A stretch of 64,000 bases of DNA. Source: Isoetes taiwanensis. Lineage: Eukaryota; Streptophyta; Lycopodiopsida; Isoetales; Isoetaceae. The notes beneath the pieces are model-generated. The model saw only the letters and a program-made list of their open reading frames with translations, was not told the DNA's origin and did no database searches. Position 1 is the first letter of the stretch. Every line of letters starts with the position of its first letter. The translations under genes and the position numbers were made by a program. The stretch is taken from assembly GCA_021234155.1 (NCBI GenBank), contig JAJEKV010000328.1:124001-188000 (forward strand), given 5' to 3'. Shown in pieces: positions 11,100 through 23,090 of the stretch.

Positions 11100-12000
11100 C
11101 TACAAGCTCGATAGACTGATATGCAAGAATCCTTAATTTGTATAGATGCCCAGATCTCGCATGCTTACATGTCGTTGGGGCCGACATGTACTCGTGATAT
11201 GGCAGTATGATATACGTATTCATGCCATATATTATGCTCGAACGTCACATTATCCCTCTATCCTTCGCCCCTGTTTGCTACAGATATCAAGGATAGAGCT
11301 TAGATTGGTATTCGATATCCATGAGGTTTTGATATCCATGAATCTCATCATATGTCTAAGGAAAATGCAGGCCACATGATATCTATTCTAATTGAATCAA
11401 ATTGATTTGTGAAAGAACCAATATTATATCGCCACCATGCTAGAAGGAAATTTGCCAGAGGGAAGGCTCTAGACATGGCTTTCACCTTGTCTTAAATATA
11501 TTTTGCCTATATGCTATCTTAAAATAAAACGCCATGTCCAAGGATTATACCTGTTTGTACTAAAAATTGGACATCAAAGGATTTGGTCTAATCTTATCAT
11601 GTTGCATACTCTCTCGGCAAATCAAACCAACAATGATGTCCATCAAATAATAACATTCATCAATATGCATATATCTTGGGAGCATTGCATCCGACAACAC
11701 ATCTTGATGCATGCAGCTTCATCCATAGATTTCTCAAATGTATCCTTCCCTATCAGCTACAAACTATACCTACAAATCGTCGTGGAAATTCATGTGAAGA
11801 AAGTCTTGATTAACTATGTCAAGCAACATCGCATTGACAATGGCAACGGAAGAAGCGTCGACAGAGAGGGGAAAAAAAGTGAACATACCCCGCGAGAGGA
11901 GGTTTTTTAGGAGTTCTCTCACCTAGACATTCTTGTAGTAGAATTGCCAAGTTGCTACGGTTTGTACACAGGTTTTCTAGGCTCTAAAAAGAGCCGTAGA
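11100..12000. other. No supported gene; isolated ORFs only
   Basis: Several open frames exist (for example about 135 residues on the plus strand at 11503-11910), but they have no recognisable domains, no splice context and no codon-level signs of selection that I can see by eye. I treat the stretch as anonymous, probably ancient transposon sequence. Confidence 0.4.
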
Positions 12001-12360
12001 AATAGAGATTCGAGCAAGATTGAAGAAAGTGAGCTTTCAAGAAAGATGTTAGTCCCGTGCCCAAAGGCACATGACTATTTCTAAGGTAAACAAAGGAGCC
12101 TAAAGTCAAAGGCCAACCGTCCATGTCAGGAGTCAAGACCATGCCAACTAAGAAGAAGAGACTAAGAGAGTCCACGACATAAGGAAACCCATGGCACGTC
12201 ATTCCTTAGTGCCACGAATCATGGCAATTATGATTCCAGAGATCATGGCCCACAGGGTCAACAGAGATTTTTGGGATTAGATGACTGAAGGCTCTGAAAC
12301 GGCAATCTTTTTGCTATTTTGTGCCAGAGGCCATTATACTACATATATACAAGTTTTTTA
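12000..12360 (+). repeat. LTR-like fragment related to the 56-kb element
   Basis: GCCAGAGGCCATTATACT followed by ACATATATA at 12322-12349 closely matches GCCAGAGGCCATTGTACT followed by ATATATATG at 55989-56016. The latter is the TATA region of the putative 5' LTR of the downstream Ty3/gypsy element. The match suggests an old solo LTR or a truncated LTR. No coding region is attached. Confidence 0.4.
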
Positions 12361-12429
12361 ATCGATCCTACGATGCATGTTCTTGCTTTTAGCATGTTTT
12401 TATAGTGAGTAGCAAGGTTTTTAATGTTT

Positions 12430-12860
12430 TAACTTTCTTAAATTCTATGAAGGTTTATCTAGGTTTTCTAAGAGTTTATGGATATTATTCTAGGTTCCCT
12501 AAAATTTTATGCAAATCCTGCTAGATTCCCCTACATTTCTTTAGGTTCCCTTAGATTCTCCAAGATATATGATGATTCCCATAGATTCTTTCAGATTTTG
12601 TAAGATTCAATCAAATTCTATGGAGATTCCTTCAGATTTTGTTCGAGTCATCTACATTCTCAAAGATTTTATTGGATTTTTCTAGATTCCTTTAGATTCT
12701 ATCACTTCCCCTAGATTGTCCAACATTTCCCTCTGATTTCCTAAAGGTTCCCCTAGATTTTATTAGATTCCTCTAGGTTCTCATATATCTTGTGAAGATT
12801 CCCTTACATTCGAGCAAGAAGTTATTAGTTTTAGGAACTTTTCAGAATTTATTATTGTTG
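12430..12860. repeat. Degenerate tandem array of a TTAGATTCCCCTAGATTCT-like unit
   Basis: About 400 bases consist of loosely repeated TAGATTCC / TAGGTTCCC / AGATTTTG words at roughly 15-30 base spacing (for example CTAGATTCC, TTAGATTCT, CTAGATTTT). It is an old, diverged minisatellite-like tract with no coding content. Confidence 0.6.
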
Positions 12861-13134
12861 GCAACTCCTATTTTAGGCTGAGGTGTTTATTCGTTCTAGT
12901 CGACTAGTCAAAACTTATCAACTCGCTCCCGTGGCATTCCTTTTGAAGGTTGTGAAAATTCAACCATTAACCAAATAGTTATAGTGCATAGAAGTTGTAG
13001 TTGTTGGTTAAGAGTTAAGGTTGGTTGTTATGGTATTTCTATTATGTGAAAAGGGAGAGCATCTAAGGAAAGTTCATGGGTTGTCAACTATAATTTTGTC
13101 TTACGTTAATGTATGGATTTGTCAGCTTCAAAAT

Positions 13135-14085
13135 TATAGTTGTGGAGGAGGATTTATTATTGATAAGTATATATGTTATTACATTACATGCAGTAGACAT
13201 GCAATAAGTTATGAAATCATTTTATAGTAATGGATCGAGGCATAATGTTTCCTTAAATGCACTAGGATGCGCCAAAGGTCACAAGTTTGTATCCAAATGC
13301 ATTGTATTATAGCACTCCATTGCATGCAAGATTACTTGCACGTTCGGTTGGAAGATCCTTCAAATGTGATATATGCTCCTTTAAAGGCATTAGGAGAAAA
13401 TAACCTGTTTAGTTTTTAATGTTGTGAAGGTTTACTCATTGGGTAGCTGATTGTAGCACATAGAAGTTGTATGCCAAGGGGGAATTATAATTGTGGGGGA
13501 GGATCTATGGTTGGTAAGTACATTAGATGCATTAGACATGTGATAAGTTATGAAATTGTTTTATAGTAATGTATGGAGGCATATGTTGAGTGCACGATTA
13601 TTATAAAGAACATGGGATTGATATTCTATTTATTGGTGAAGTGATGGATCATGCAGACGAGGGGTGGTATGAAGAAGTTCCTGAAATTGTATCTTTGCTG
13701 GTTGGGATATTTTGGAGTGCTATGTGTAGGGGGCAGTAATAATGATTGTTCTTGTGTGAGAACGTTGAAGGCACTAGGAAAAAATAATTGCTTGCTTTTT
13801 AAGGTTGTGAAAATGTGAGCATTGGTTAAATGTGGATTTGTTTTGTAAGTGTGGGGCTGAATTTATCATCGCTAATGATATATTTGATTGCGTTAAATGC
13901 TGTAAGACATTTTAAGTTTGAATGCATTGTTATAGTTGAGAATGATGAGATTATGCATTTGTCTATTTAGAAGGCGTAGGTCTAGGGCAGGATTTATTGC
14001 CAACAATTATATATTTTATTACGTTAGACACATTAGATGCATTAGACACATTAGATGCATTAGACACGTAATAAATTGACAAATT
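13135..14085. repeat. Diverged ~350-bp repeats with ATTAGACA sub-repeats
   Basis: 13,141-13,243 and 13,493-13,583 are homologous: both read GTGG(G)GGAGGAT...GATAAG/GGTAAG...ATTAGACATG...ATAAGTTATGAAAT...TTTTATAGTAATG. Weaker third and fourth copies begin near 13,850 and 13,985. At 14,030-14,075 the motif CACATTAGATGCATTAGA is locally repeated. No gene is seen from 12,860 to 14,200. Confidence 0.6.
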
Positions 14086-14214
14086 GGCAAAATGAAATCA
14101 TGCTTTCACAAACTTGAAAGGACAACTTCTAGAAAGTATACGCACCGAACTGTTAAACTAACTTCGATACAACATTTTCCATTGGTAGCATTTGCACATC
14201 TGTGGTTCATAACC

Positions 14215-15100
14215 TGAACTGATTCAAGGCTGGCTTCAATTTCTTTGGAAGCTCAATCAATTTAATGCTAGTTCTGAATCTGTAAATTTAGAAATAATGA
14301 CATTAGAAATAATAATCAACACATGTCCTATATGATCAAAACATGCATGAATGGTTCTCAAGACAATTTAAAGAAACAAAACTAGGACTGTTAAAATCAA
14401 AACCAGTTATGAGGTACAACACCAAATGCTAGGTGGTCTGCAAGCCAGTGGCATAGTCTGATAAAGGAAGCAAAAAGGCTCAACGGAATAAATTCAGTAG
14501 ACGTAAACTATCTGGTAGATCCCTGTAGTACTGGTATTGTTAAAGCCTTCACGTAGGTGCAATCCATCACGCAACGGACTTCAAACATGTTCACAAGCTC
14601 AATCAAGTCAAGCCGGCTCCATTTAAGATTCCAAATCTACAAATTAAACAATACCATCTACGCACCCATAGTTCATGATCTCGACTGATTCAAGGCTGGC
14701 TTCGATTTGTCCACAAGCTCAATCGATTCAAGGCTAGTTTTGAATCTACAAATTTAGAAATGATGACGTTAGGAATATTAATCAACACATGTCCCAACCA
14801 TCTACCTAAAGTGGTCTTTATCAAGGAAATCATGGTCAAAGGGAATTATGATCTACAACATGGAAGGAAGTCCTTCAGAATATAGAGACTCCCACAAGTT
14901 TAAACGTCCATGTCATAACTCAGCATACATGAGTGCATCCATGCATATTCAGTACAGTGGTATATTCTTATGCAGTATCACTATCTCAAATAGACTAAAT
15001 AGATCCAAATCCTCTTATCGCACAAAAGAGTGCACTCAGGTCACACTGACTGGGATAGAAGCATCCAGGTAAACACACTCAGCCATCTAATCCGGCATCA
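14215..15100. repeat. Tandem duplication, third copy at 23.4 kb
   Basis: 14,218-14,355 and 14,685-14,815 are homologous, sharing CTGATTCAAGGCTGGCTTC, AAATTTAGAAATRATGAC and ATCAACACATGTCC, with a period of about 467 bp. A further relative lies at 23,395-23,480 (CAAATTTAGAAATCATGAC). 15,020-15,095 (ACTCAGGTCACACTGACTG...AACACACTCAG) matches 23,660-23,740. The 14.2-15.1 and 23.3-23.85 kb blocks therefore descend from one sequence, now separated by the intervening repeat-rich insert. Confidence 0.65.
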
Positions 15101-15438
15101 CCAATAAAAAACCTTCTAGGGAAAGGTCCTTATGCATAAATATCAACATCCGATACAAACTGATGAATCCCAAAATGAGTGAAGAGGGGAACAAAATGAT
15201 GAACCCCAATGGGTAAAAAAACACAACCTCGGGTTAGACCACCCAATGTATAAGATAATTGTGTACAATGAGTACAGGCCCCCACAAAGAACATCTAGAA
15301 GGCCGATGTACTGTAATGCTCCCAAACTGCAACAACTGCAAAAAATCAGGTCGCGCTACCCATCCAAGCAGTGACTCAAATCCGCCCAGCTAAGATATAC
15401 GCTCCATCGTCCCCACTGCCACGGTATAAAAAACAGCC

Positions 15439-15900
15439 ACATGCACATCAGAGAGCTCCAAACTGCAAGACAAAACCATATGTGATTGTCAACTGTCTTA
15501 GAAGCCATCTACGGGCCAAGAGTAAGCAAGCTACAAAGTGGGACTAGAAATACAAGAGCACAATATCAAAATGGAAAAGATGATCCATGAGGATCCCCGG
15601 AAACCACGAGGCTACGCCGAGATATGGAAATCTAGGCTCGACCAGGATGCATAAAGAAAGCGACTTCATGCACATTAGTGAGCTCCAAACTGCAAGACCG
15701 AACCATATGCGATTATCAAATGTATTAGAAGCCATCCACGGGCCAAAAGTCAGCAAACTATAAAGTCGGAATAGAAATACAAGAGCATAATATTGCAAAT
15801 TGAAGAGATGATCCATAATGATCCTCGGAAGCCACGGGGCTACGCCGAGATAAGAAAAATATATATGTAGGCCCGACCCAGGGGGGCTTCCCCTTGGTGC
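15439..15900. repeat. 227-bp tandem duplication
   Basis: Two head-to-tail copies start at about 15,445 and 15,672 (AGCTCCAAACTGCAAGAC at 15,454 and 15,681; offset 227). They share TAGAAGCCATCYACGGGCCAA, AGAAATACAAGAGCA and GGCTACGCCGAGATA. No coding role is supported, although a long open frame exists on the minus strand because TAA/TAG/TGA are depleted there. Confidence 0.75.
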
Positions 15901-16005
15901 CCTCAAGAAGCGCCATGTGCTTCTACGGGAAAAATGCAAAAGCCCATCGGCCAACACCGAACAAAAGTAAAACCCATATAGGAGAGTAAGAGGTGGGAGG
16001 GGGGA

Positions 16006-16188
16006 ACTCCGTACAACAACAAGATTCAGCTCAGAGGAAACGCCGATGAGGAATGCAGGAAGACACAAGGCTTTTATGGGAGAAAAGGCCAAAGAAAGCC
16101 TGCGCTATAGCAGGCTTGTGCCAAAGAAAGCTTGGATCCAAAAGCAGAGCTAGCGCCAAAACTGGCGTCCCTTTCCCTAGAATGATGG
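16006..16188 (+). repeat. 183-bp direct repeat, copy 1
   Basis: This segment begins ACTCCGTACAACAACAAG and ends CCTAGAATGATGG. It is repeated at 22,882-23,064 with one difference that I can see (GAGCTAGCGCC here, GAGCTGGCGCC there). After the repeat, this copy lacks a 17-base piece containing a TATATAA core that is present in the other copy. Such close identity amid strongly diverged surroundings suggests two termini of one insertion or a recent duplication or conversion. Confidence 0.85.
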
Positions 16189-16199
16189 AGAGAACCATT

Positions 16200-19100
16200 G
16201 CATTCTAGGGAAAGGTCCTTATGCACAAATATCAACATCCGACACAAAGAGGAAACTCCCTCAAACCCCATCATAGATTGAGACCACGAGAGATTGTAAG
16301 GCACACTGCTAGGAAAGTGTAACAACCATGAGATGAGGTGGGATGCCACTGCAAATAGAGGGGAAGGGGCTCAAGAAACCCTGAGACAACTAGACTGCAT
16401 AAGGCAAAGAAGGCATGAAAATCGAACACAAACAAGATCTATGGCCACCACCAAAGCACATGAAATCAAAATTGTAGAACCAACGTACCCAACAAAATAC
16501 AGAGAATACCTAACGACAAGCCGCTATGGAAGTAAGAACAAACATACCTAACTTATATTATTCATGCGAGGAGCAGGACTCAAGCGAACTTTCATGAAGA
16601 CAATGCAAACCCCTAATAAGAAAGACCAAAACCATGCACCATGGAATGCATAAAAAGAGAAGACATCAAGACCGGACATAGTCAACAAGCTAACAAAGAG
16701 CACCTGGAACTAAAATTCAAGAATCAACGTACTAGTAGTGAACTACAGTGAATACTATAATGACAAAAACACTACAACAAACAAGGACCTAAAACCTAAA
16801 CATATACGCTACACGCATAACCAGTTCAAACAAACTTTAAAAAGTAGAAACAACATAACCCATGGGAACAAGACGAAAGGGACCCCGAGACACAAGAACA
16901 AAAAGGTTTCATAAGGTGAGAACAATTATGCAATTGAGAACAGGTAGATGATGCCACGAGTCGGCCGAGGATGGGATCAATGCCAAGATGAGGAATGGAT
17001 GAAGAAAACTGAGGGCAACCTGAAACAAGAACCATTTACGAATGCAAGACAACGGACCACAAGACACTACAACATGCACGAATCTGCGAAGATGCAACCG
17101 CATTTTGAAATTTAAACTACAGGCCAAAAGAGAGAATGTCACGGGAAAAAGGGAACACCAAACAACTCTTTTAGTCTTTAAGAGGTCAACACAGAAAAGG
17201 CATGACGACTGGACCAACAAGGCAAGAAGAACTACGTCAAATCAAGGGGCAGACAAAGGAGGGAATCAAGACACAGAGCAAAGATGTATTTTAAGGGATA
17301 AACTGGAAACAAGAGGAAAGGAATAAACATAGGGTGAAAAAAGACAAACAGGAGACCAGAATGAAATGGATAGAAAAAAGGGATTGAGAATAGCAAACAA
17401 AGCAAAATGAGACAAAGTGGCTGAGGACACAAAATGGAAATAACTGAAGGCCCTCAAAGGCACGAATGAGACACTAAGAATCTATGACAAAGAGCGAGTA
17501 TAGGCCCCCATAAGGGCATCCATGAGAACCACTGAGAACATATGAGAATATTGGAGTAAAAGAACAAGTAGAGCAACAACAATAAATAGCAAGGACTAAA
17601 ATTCATGAATGTATACCCACATACATCACGGATCCAAGCGAATTTTCAACGTAGAAACAACGATAGGGACCTTGAGATTCAAGAACCATCCAGATGACTG
17701 GACCAAAGAACCCATTAGGGTGAGAGAAAGATGGAGAAGGATGGGTGCTATATGACATCGTCAGAAGAAGCAGAGTGGAGAACAACTCGGTGAACAACAT
17801 GCAAATTTGGTTGACGAGGGTAACCCGATCACTGAGACCAACAAGAATAAAAAAGGCTAAGCAAGGTGGATACAACAACTGGGGTCAACATAGTAAAACG
17901 ACATAATGATTGGACACCGCCCGAGAAAAAAAAAGCACTATGATGAGACAAGAGGCGGGCAAAGGAGGGCGTCAAGACAATAGAAGAGCCAAGACGTTTC
18001 AAGAGATAAAATGAACAAACAAAGAGGAAAGGGACAATATGCAAAATGAAAAAGAGAGGAATGCGAGATTATAATGAAATGGATGGAATAAGGGACTAGG
18101 AATAGAGGAACAGAGCAAATTGGGACAAAGGAGCTAAGGCCACAAATGCAAATAAAGCCCTCGAAGGCATTCACGAGAAACTAAGAATCAATGATAAAAG
18201 AGAAGAGTATGGGCCCTCATAAGGGCATCCAAAGAACAATTGAGAACATATGAGAAACAAGCATGCACTTATCTACCTATACATACACCTAGAAACAAAG
18301 CTCAAGAATCTTAGAGCAAAAAGGGAAGCAAAGCAAATGAAATGGATGGAGAAATGGGATAAAGAAAAGAGGCACTAGAAAACCGCTTCAAATGGAAGGC
18401 AAGGGAAATAAATTGGGCAATCGAACAAACTACAACCCAAAAAGACGGGGAAAAGTACGAGTGGAGAGGAACAAATCATGCATGTGCAAGTGAACAAATT
18501 CTTCTTCGAGAAATCATGAGACAAGAATGCTAAGAGCAATCGACGGATGGGACAACTCGGGACAAACCGGACAAGAAAGGAAGATTATAGCGGCGGCGTA
18601 TGGAAGCAACTCAAGCACAACCCGGTTGCAAGAGCTGGGACTCAAGGACACCATAAGAGCTCAACGAGACAAATGGAACAAAAAGTCAACAAAAAGGGAA
18701 TAATGGACGTCATGTAGTAAAGGAACGAGTAAAAGGCAAAGTGGAAAGAAGCCAATGAACCAAAAGAATTGAAGGGCACATGGCTCCCGGTGGTCATCAC
18801 AAGTACAAGGAACTAGCCACATAAAGGAATATAAAAAAGAAATTTGCAACTAAATGTCACAAGCACCAATGCGGCAAAGAATGCAATAGCTCAACACCAC
18901 CACAAATGGTACCAATAGACCAAACGGCGGGAAACACGAGATCCTAAGCAAAAAGAACCACATCTAAGTATGGAAGCAAAGCGCATTAAAAGGACTAATG
19001 CGGTAGAAAATAGGCGTTATGGACTACAACCATGTCTCAGAGATAGAAAGTGTTGAGAATAACCAAAAGCAACATGGCATGAACTAACATGAATCACCAA

Positions 19101-21360
19101 CTCATAACGAATCACGGTATGGAAAAGTTCAAGAGTAGAAAAATGCTAGACTATCCCAAATGGAGAAGGTTATATACAAGATCTTTGGAAATACGACTCG
19201 CCCGACAACCCGCGTGCTAAAGTCCTTAGGTCGAGTGCCAAAATGTCAACAAAAAGGGGCAACCAGGCATGTGTTGATTAAAATGAAGGATATAGTGAGA
19301 AATTGCCAAAAATGCAATGAAGCAACTAAAATGTAAAACCGACTTGGTAAAAAAAGCAATATACAAAGTAGTTAGCACCTTGTTGAACTATGTGGACAAA
19401 GAGTTGACAACGATCCCCATCAATGTCCACTAGAGATGGCACCACCCTTAAGTAATGACAAGACGAAAAATACCAAGAAGCGGTCGACATTGACCCCTCT
19501 AGTCGCCAAGTCAAAAATGATTCTTATCAGCATCTACCGAGATGCCCTCCCCAACCAGAACCATAGCTCGAATCTCTCCACACCAAGAACCCCGCAATTA
19601 AAACCAACGAAGGCTATAAACCGGCCAACATTCGCAAAAAAGGGAACCATACATGGCAAGGCCACCAAAGGAAAAAACCATCAACTCGACAAATATACTA
19701 ATCTAAACCGCCCAAGGGAACGACAAAACCAACATCTAACAACCCTACTTTTTTACTCACACGTAACTTACAAAACAAGGCGGGGTTCCAAACCTTCAAA
19801 TCTAAAGAGAGCAAAAAGGACATAAAATAGACCACCAAAGAGAGAACCTATCACTTTCAGACGAACAAACTCACTCAAACACGCCAATCACCACTAAAAA
19901 GACTAGTAGGACTAGTCAATTTTAAATGAAGGTAAACAAGAAATAAGATAGGCGACAAGAAGACACAAAGAAGAAAGGAAACACAAATGAAATGGATGGA
20001 GAAATGTGATTAAGACAAAAAGGACGAGCACAACAAATCAAAAGATATCGAGGAATCAAAACCAAACGAAGGGGACATCGTGAGATACATGGAGTAAGAA
20101 CAAGTAGAGCAATGGGTACCATCGACAAAAAAAGGTTGAATGGGACGAGACATTCATGCAAAAGGGAAGGAAGAAGGAGGGAAAGTCATGAGGTAAGAGA
20201 AAGAAAGAAAGAATGAAAGAAAGAAAGAATGAAAGAAAGAATGAATGAAAGAAAGAAAGAAATGGAGCAAGCATCAAGAGTACCAAATGAAACTAAAGGC
20301 CGGATAGAATAGAGAGAAATGAGCCACTTCTAACTAAACCAATGAACCATGTAATCGCATAAATAAATTAGCGATGACGAGGAACCCCATAACCTGCAGA
20401 AGGAGATCAACACATTCCAAGAAGAAAACAATGTAAAATGGACAAACAAATGAGCATCCCTCAACTAAGAAACCTATGATGCCAAGGATGCTACCATAGA
20501 CTGCAAAGATAGAAATACATGGAATACCCAAGCAAAGAATTAAACATACGACTGAAGTCACTTTATGCCCAAATGGATGCTCTCACCCTCAAGTCAAACT
20601 AAATGAAGGCGGACAAGGAAAAAGATCAGCAACAAGGAGTAGATAAGCCGCCAAATGACAACAAACAACCACAACAATTATAGTTAGCCAAATGCAAACC
20701 GACTCAAGGAAAAGAACTAAACGACTCATAAAAAGCGAAAGCAATGATCCATAATTTATACACCAACGAATACATACAAGTAAGAAAGCAAAAAAGTATG
20801 TTGACACATAAGAGGGTCAATCTAGGGACTGCAACATAGAAACTACGAGGTTGGGCATCATAAAAACGGCTGCCCTAAAAAGCTGAAAAATGAATAAATA
20901 ACACGCAGGGCATTGATGGAAAACAATACGACAACTATCCACCCAACTAAAGATTGACCCAAAAAATGAAACCCAATGAAACACGAAAGACAATCCCAAG
21001 GTCGAGTCGGAGGCACACCAAACAAAAGCTGGAAAAAAATCGACCCCAACTCCAAAAATACAACAACACTACAAGCGTAAAAGGACGCACAAAACCAAAA
21101 CAAGCACCGGTAAACCAACCACGAACCCCTAGACGACAACGCATCATACATCCAAGCAACACACCGACCAACCGAACAAAACCAACCAAAGAGTACTATG
21201 CAATCAACCTAACATGACCCCCTGCAGAAACTAGACATCCAAGGGAACGACAAAGCAAAACAAGGACCTACTCTAGACCCCAAACACCAGCGAAAAAGAC
21301 GCCCGAAACAACAAAGAAAAAAGGAAGAGGGAGGAAGGGACCAATCTATGCACAAGAACT
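16200..21360. repeat. A/purine-rich repeat region (possible non-autonomous retroelement interior)
   Basis: The plus strand is very rich in A and G and poor in T, with many AACAAA, GGAAAG and GAACAAG words. Related blocks recur: 17,250-17,620 matches 17,955-18,300 (period about 705, for example CATAAGGGCATCCA, GAGAACATATGAGAA, GGGCAAAGGAGGG). Further relatives (ATGAAATGGATGGA) occur at 17,360, 18,070, 18,340 and 19,990. No transposon protein domain was found in any frame. It resembles a large retrotransposon derivative (LARD-like) or ancient satellite-like sequence. Confidence 0.5.
20198..20262. repeat. (GAAA)n microsatellite
   Basis: GAAAGAAAGAAT and GAAAGAAAGAAA units run almost without interruption for about 65 bases. 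It is a simple repeat inside the purine-rich region. Confidence 0.9.
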
Positions 21361-21740
21361 TTTTTGTTATGAATGTTTAATAAAATACGCACCAAGGACC
21401 TTGATTATAATGTTTTAGCACGAGGTTTTAATGTTTGTAATATAAGGGGGCACAAACTTTAACTATGTGTCTTTGTCAAACAACAAGAGAAAGATGAGCC
21501 AAGAACTCGGTGACCAAACTTAACACGGAAACATAACCATGCACGTGGTTCGACCTATGTAAGGACCTTTTATGATTAATGTTTAATAAATTATGCACAA
21601 GATCCTTTGTTATAATGTTTAGAACCCGTGATTTAAGGTTTATAACATAAGGGGCATAAGCGACCTATGCATGGCGTCAAACAACAAGGGAAAGACGAGG
21701 CAAGGACTAGACCCGACCAAACTCAACATATAAATTATTC
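21355..21740. repeat. ~205-bp tandem duplication
   Basis: Two copies beginning at about 21,360 and 21,565 share AATGTTTAATAAA, TTATAATGTTT, TATAAGGGG and GTCAAACAACAAG. They are AT-rich islands inside the A/G-rich block. No gene is supported from 21,360 to 22,560. Confidence 0.7.
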
Positions 21741-22559
21741 TAACCATACAAATAAAACCCGGACGGAACCAAACCAAGCCTGGGCACAACCTCTAAGAAA
21801 CACCATAATTGACCTAAAACAATACAAACATAAAGCTACAACTTTTTAAATCTAGAATTAAGGGATATCGAGAGTCGGAAACCCCATGCAATTTATAGCC
21901 CAAAAATTTGGCGGAAACCGGACCTGGTAACCCCGAAAAGCAAATCAGCACAGTCCTCCTAGCGGACGAATCAATCGGCACCGACCTGATCGATCTGCCT
22001 TGAGATAGCCAATCCCATGTCGATTTTTCGGTTAGGTGATGCTAGAGGCGTTCGGATGGGCTAGAATCTTTGGCCGAGGGGGGCCTGTGGATGAAAAAGA
22101 AGGCAAGACAAAGGCAGGTTAGGTTATGGGCTAGGGCACTGGTTTAAGAGCATGATCTTTGGGAAAAAAACATATAATAAGCTGGGAAAAGCGCTGGCGA
22201 CCCCAAACATGCACATCCGAAGCGAAAAGCATGGGAAAAAATATATTTTAAGCGGGTGGCGTAGAGCGAAGGCCACCACCAACATTACCGTACGAGAGGA
22301 ACAGAGAGCAAGTAAGATTTCACTTTCATTGAGGATCGGTTTTCAAGAAGCACCATCGATTCCATGAGGAAGCAAATCATAACTTGAGCCCAATCCACCG
22401 ACCACAACCAAGGGACCACAATGCACATGACAGGCGAAAACCTCTCCGGTCGAAATTAAAATGATCAATCACAACAAACCCGGAGAAGGAGACGCAAGAA
22501 TTGAGTAGAAGAAATCGACAGGGCCAATGCTAACAACACAAATCCAAAGAACGTCCACG

Positions 22560-22765
22560 GATGAATGCGCCCCGGCACCACGAGAGGATATCATTGGAAA
22601 AGCATCTTTGAGATCAAAAGCAAAAGATCTAGAGCGGAATTAGCATCAAAGGTGAGAGCCCCCGGATGAATGCGGCAGACACCACAGAGGATATCATTGG
22701 AAAAGCATGCTGAGATCTAGAACGGAATTAGCATCAAAGGTGAGAGCCAAGCCATGACACAATTA
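22560..22765. repeat. 105-bp tandem duplication
   Basis: Copies start at 22,561 and 22,666 (ATGAATGCG). They share GAGGATATCATTGGAAAAGC, AGCGGAATTAGCATCAAAGG and GGTGAGAGCC. The second copy lacks about 15 bases. Confidence 0.8.
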
Positions 22766-22881
22766 TGTTCTGGGACCAGATCCTCAGGTAGCACCATTGA
22801 TCCTAAAGCGCAAGTGCCCCCCCAGACCAATCCATCCTATGCATAATCAAGAAGCAGCACCAGTGTGTAAGAAGCAGCACC

Positions 22882-23064
22882 ACTCCGTACAACAACAAGA
22901 TTCAGCTCAGAGGAAACGCCGATGAGGAATGCAGGAAGACACAAGGCTTTTATGGGAGAAAAGGCCAAAGAAAGCCTGCGCTATAGCAGGCTTGTGCCAA
23001 AGAAAGCTTGGATCCAAAAGCAGAGCTGGCGCCAAAACTGGCGTCCCTTTCCCTAGAATGATGG
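22882..23064 (+). repeat. 183-bp direct repeat, copy 2
   Basis: This is the partner of 16,006-16,188 with one visible mismatch. It is followed directly by a palindromic segment with a TATATAA centre that copy 1 has lost. The two copies are 6,876 bases apart in the same orientation, compatible with LTR-like termini of a coding-poor element. Confidence 0.85.
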
Positions 23065-23090
23065 TTCTCTTCTATATAAGAAGAGAACCA
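23058..23090 (+). promoter_or_regulatory. Palindrome with TATATAA core at the end of repeat copy 2
   Basis: AATGGTTCTCTTCT is followed by a short ATA spacer and AGAAGAGAACCATT, an inverted repeat of about 12-14 bases around CTATATAAG. It could be a TATA box within an LTR-like terminus or a foldback. In copy 1 the matching position has lost 17 bases, including the TATA core. Confidence 0.4.

Noticed and set aside
15544-20999. Many minus-strand open frames of 60-180 residues, hydrophobic, Phe/Leu/Ser/Cys-rich, looking like membrane proteins
   Set aside because: They arise because the plus strand is A/G-rich and poor in T, which removes stops and yields F/L/S codons on the minus strand. No domains, no splice context, and they change with every repeat copy.
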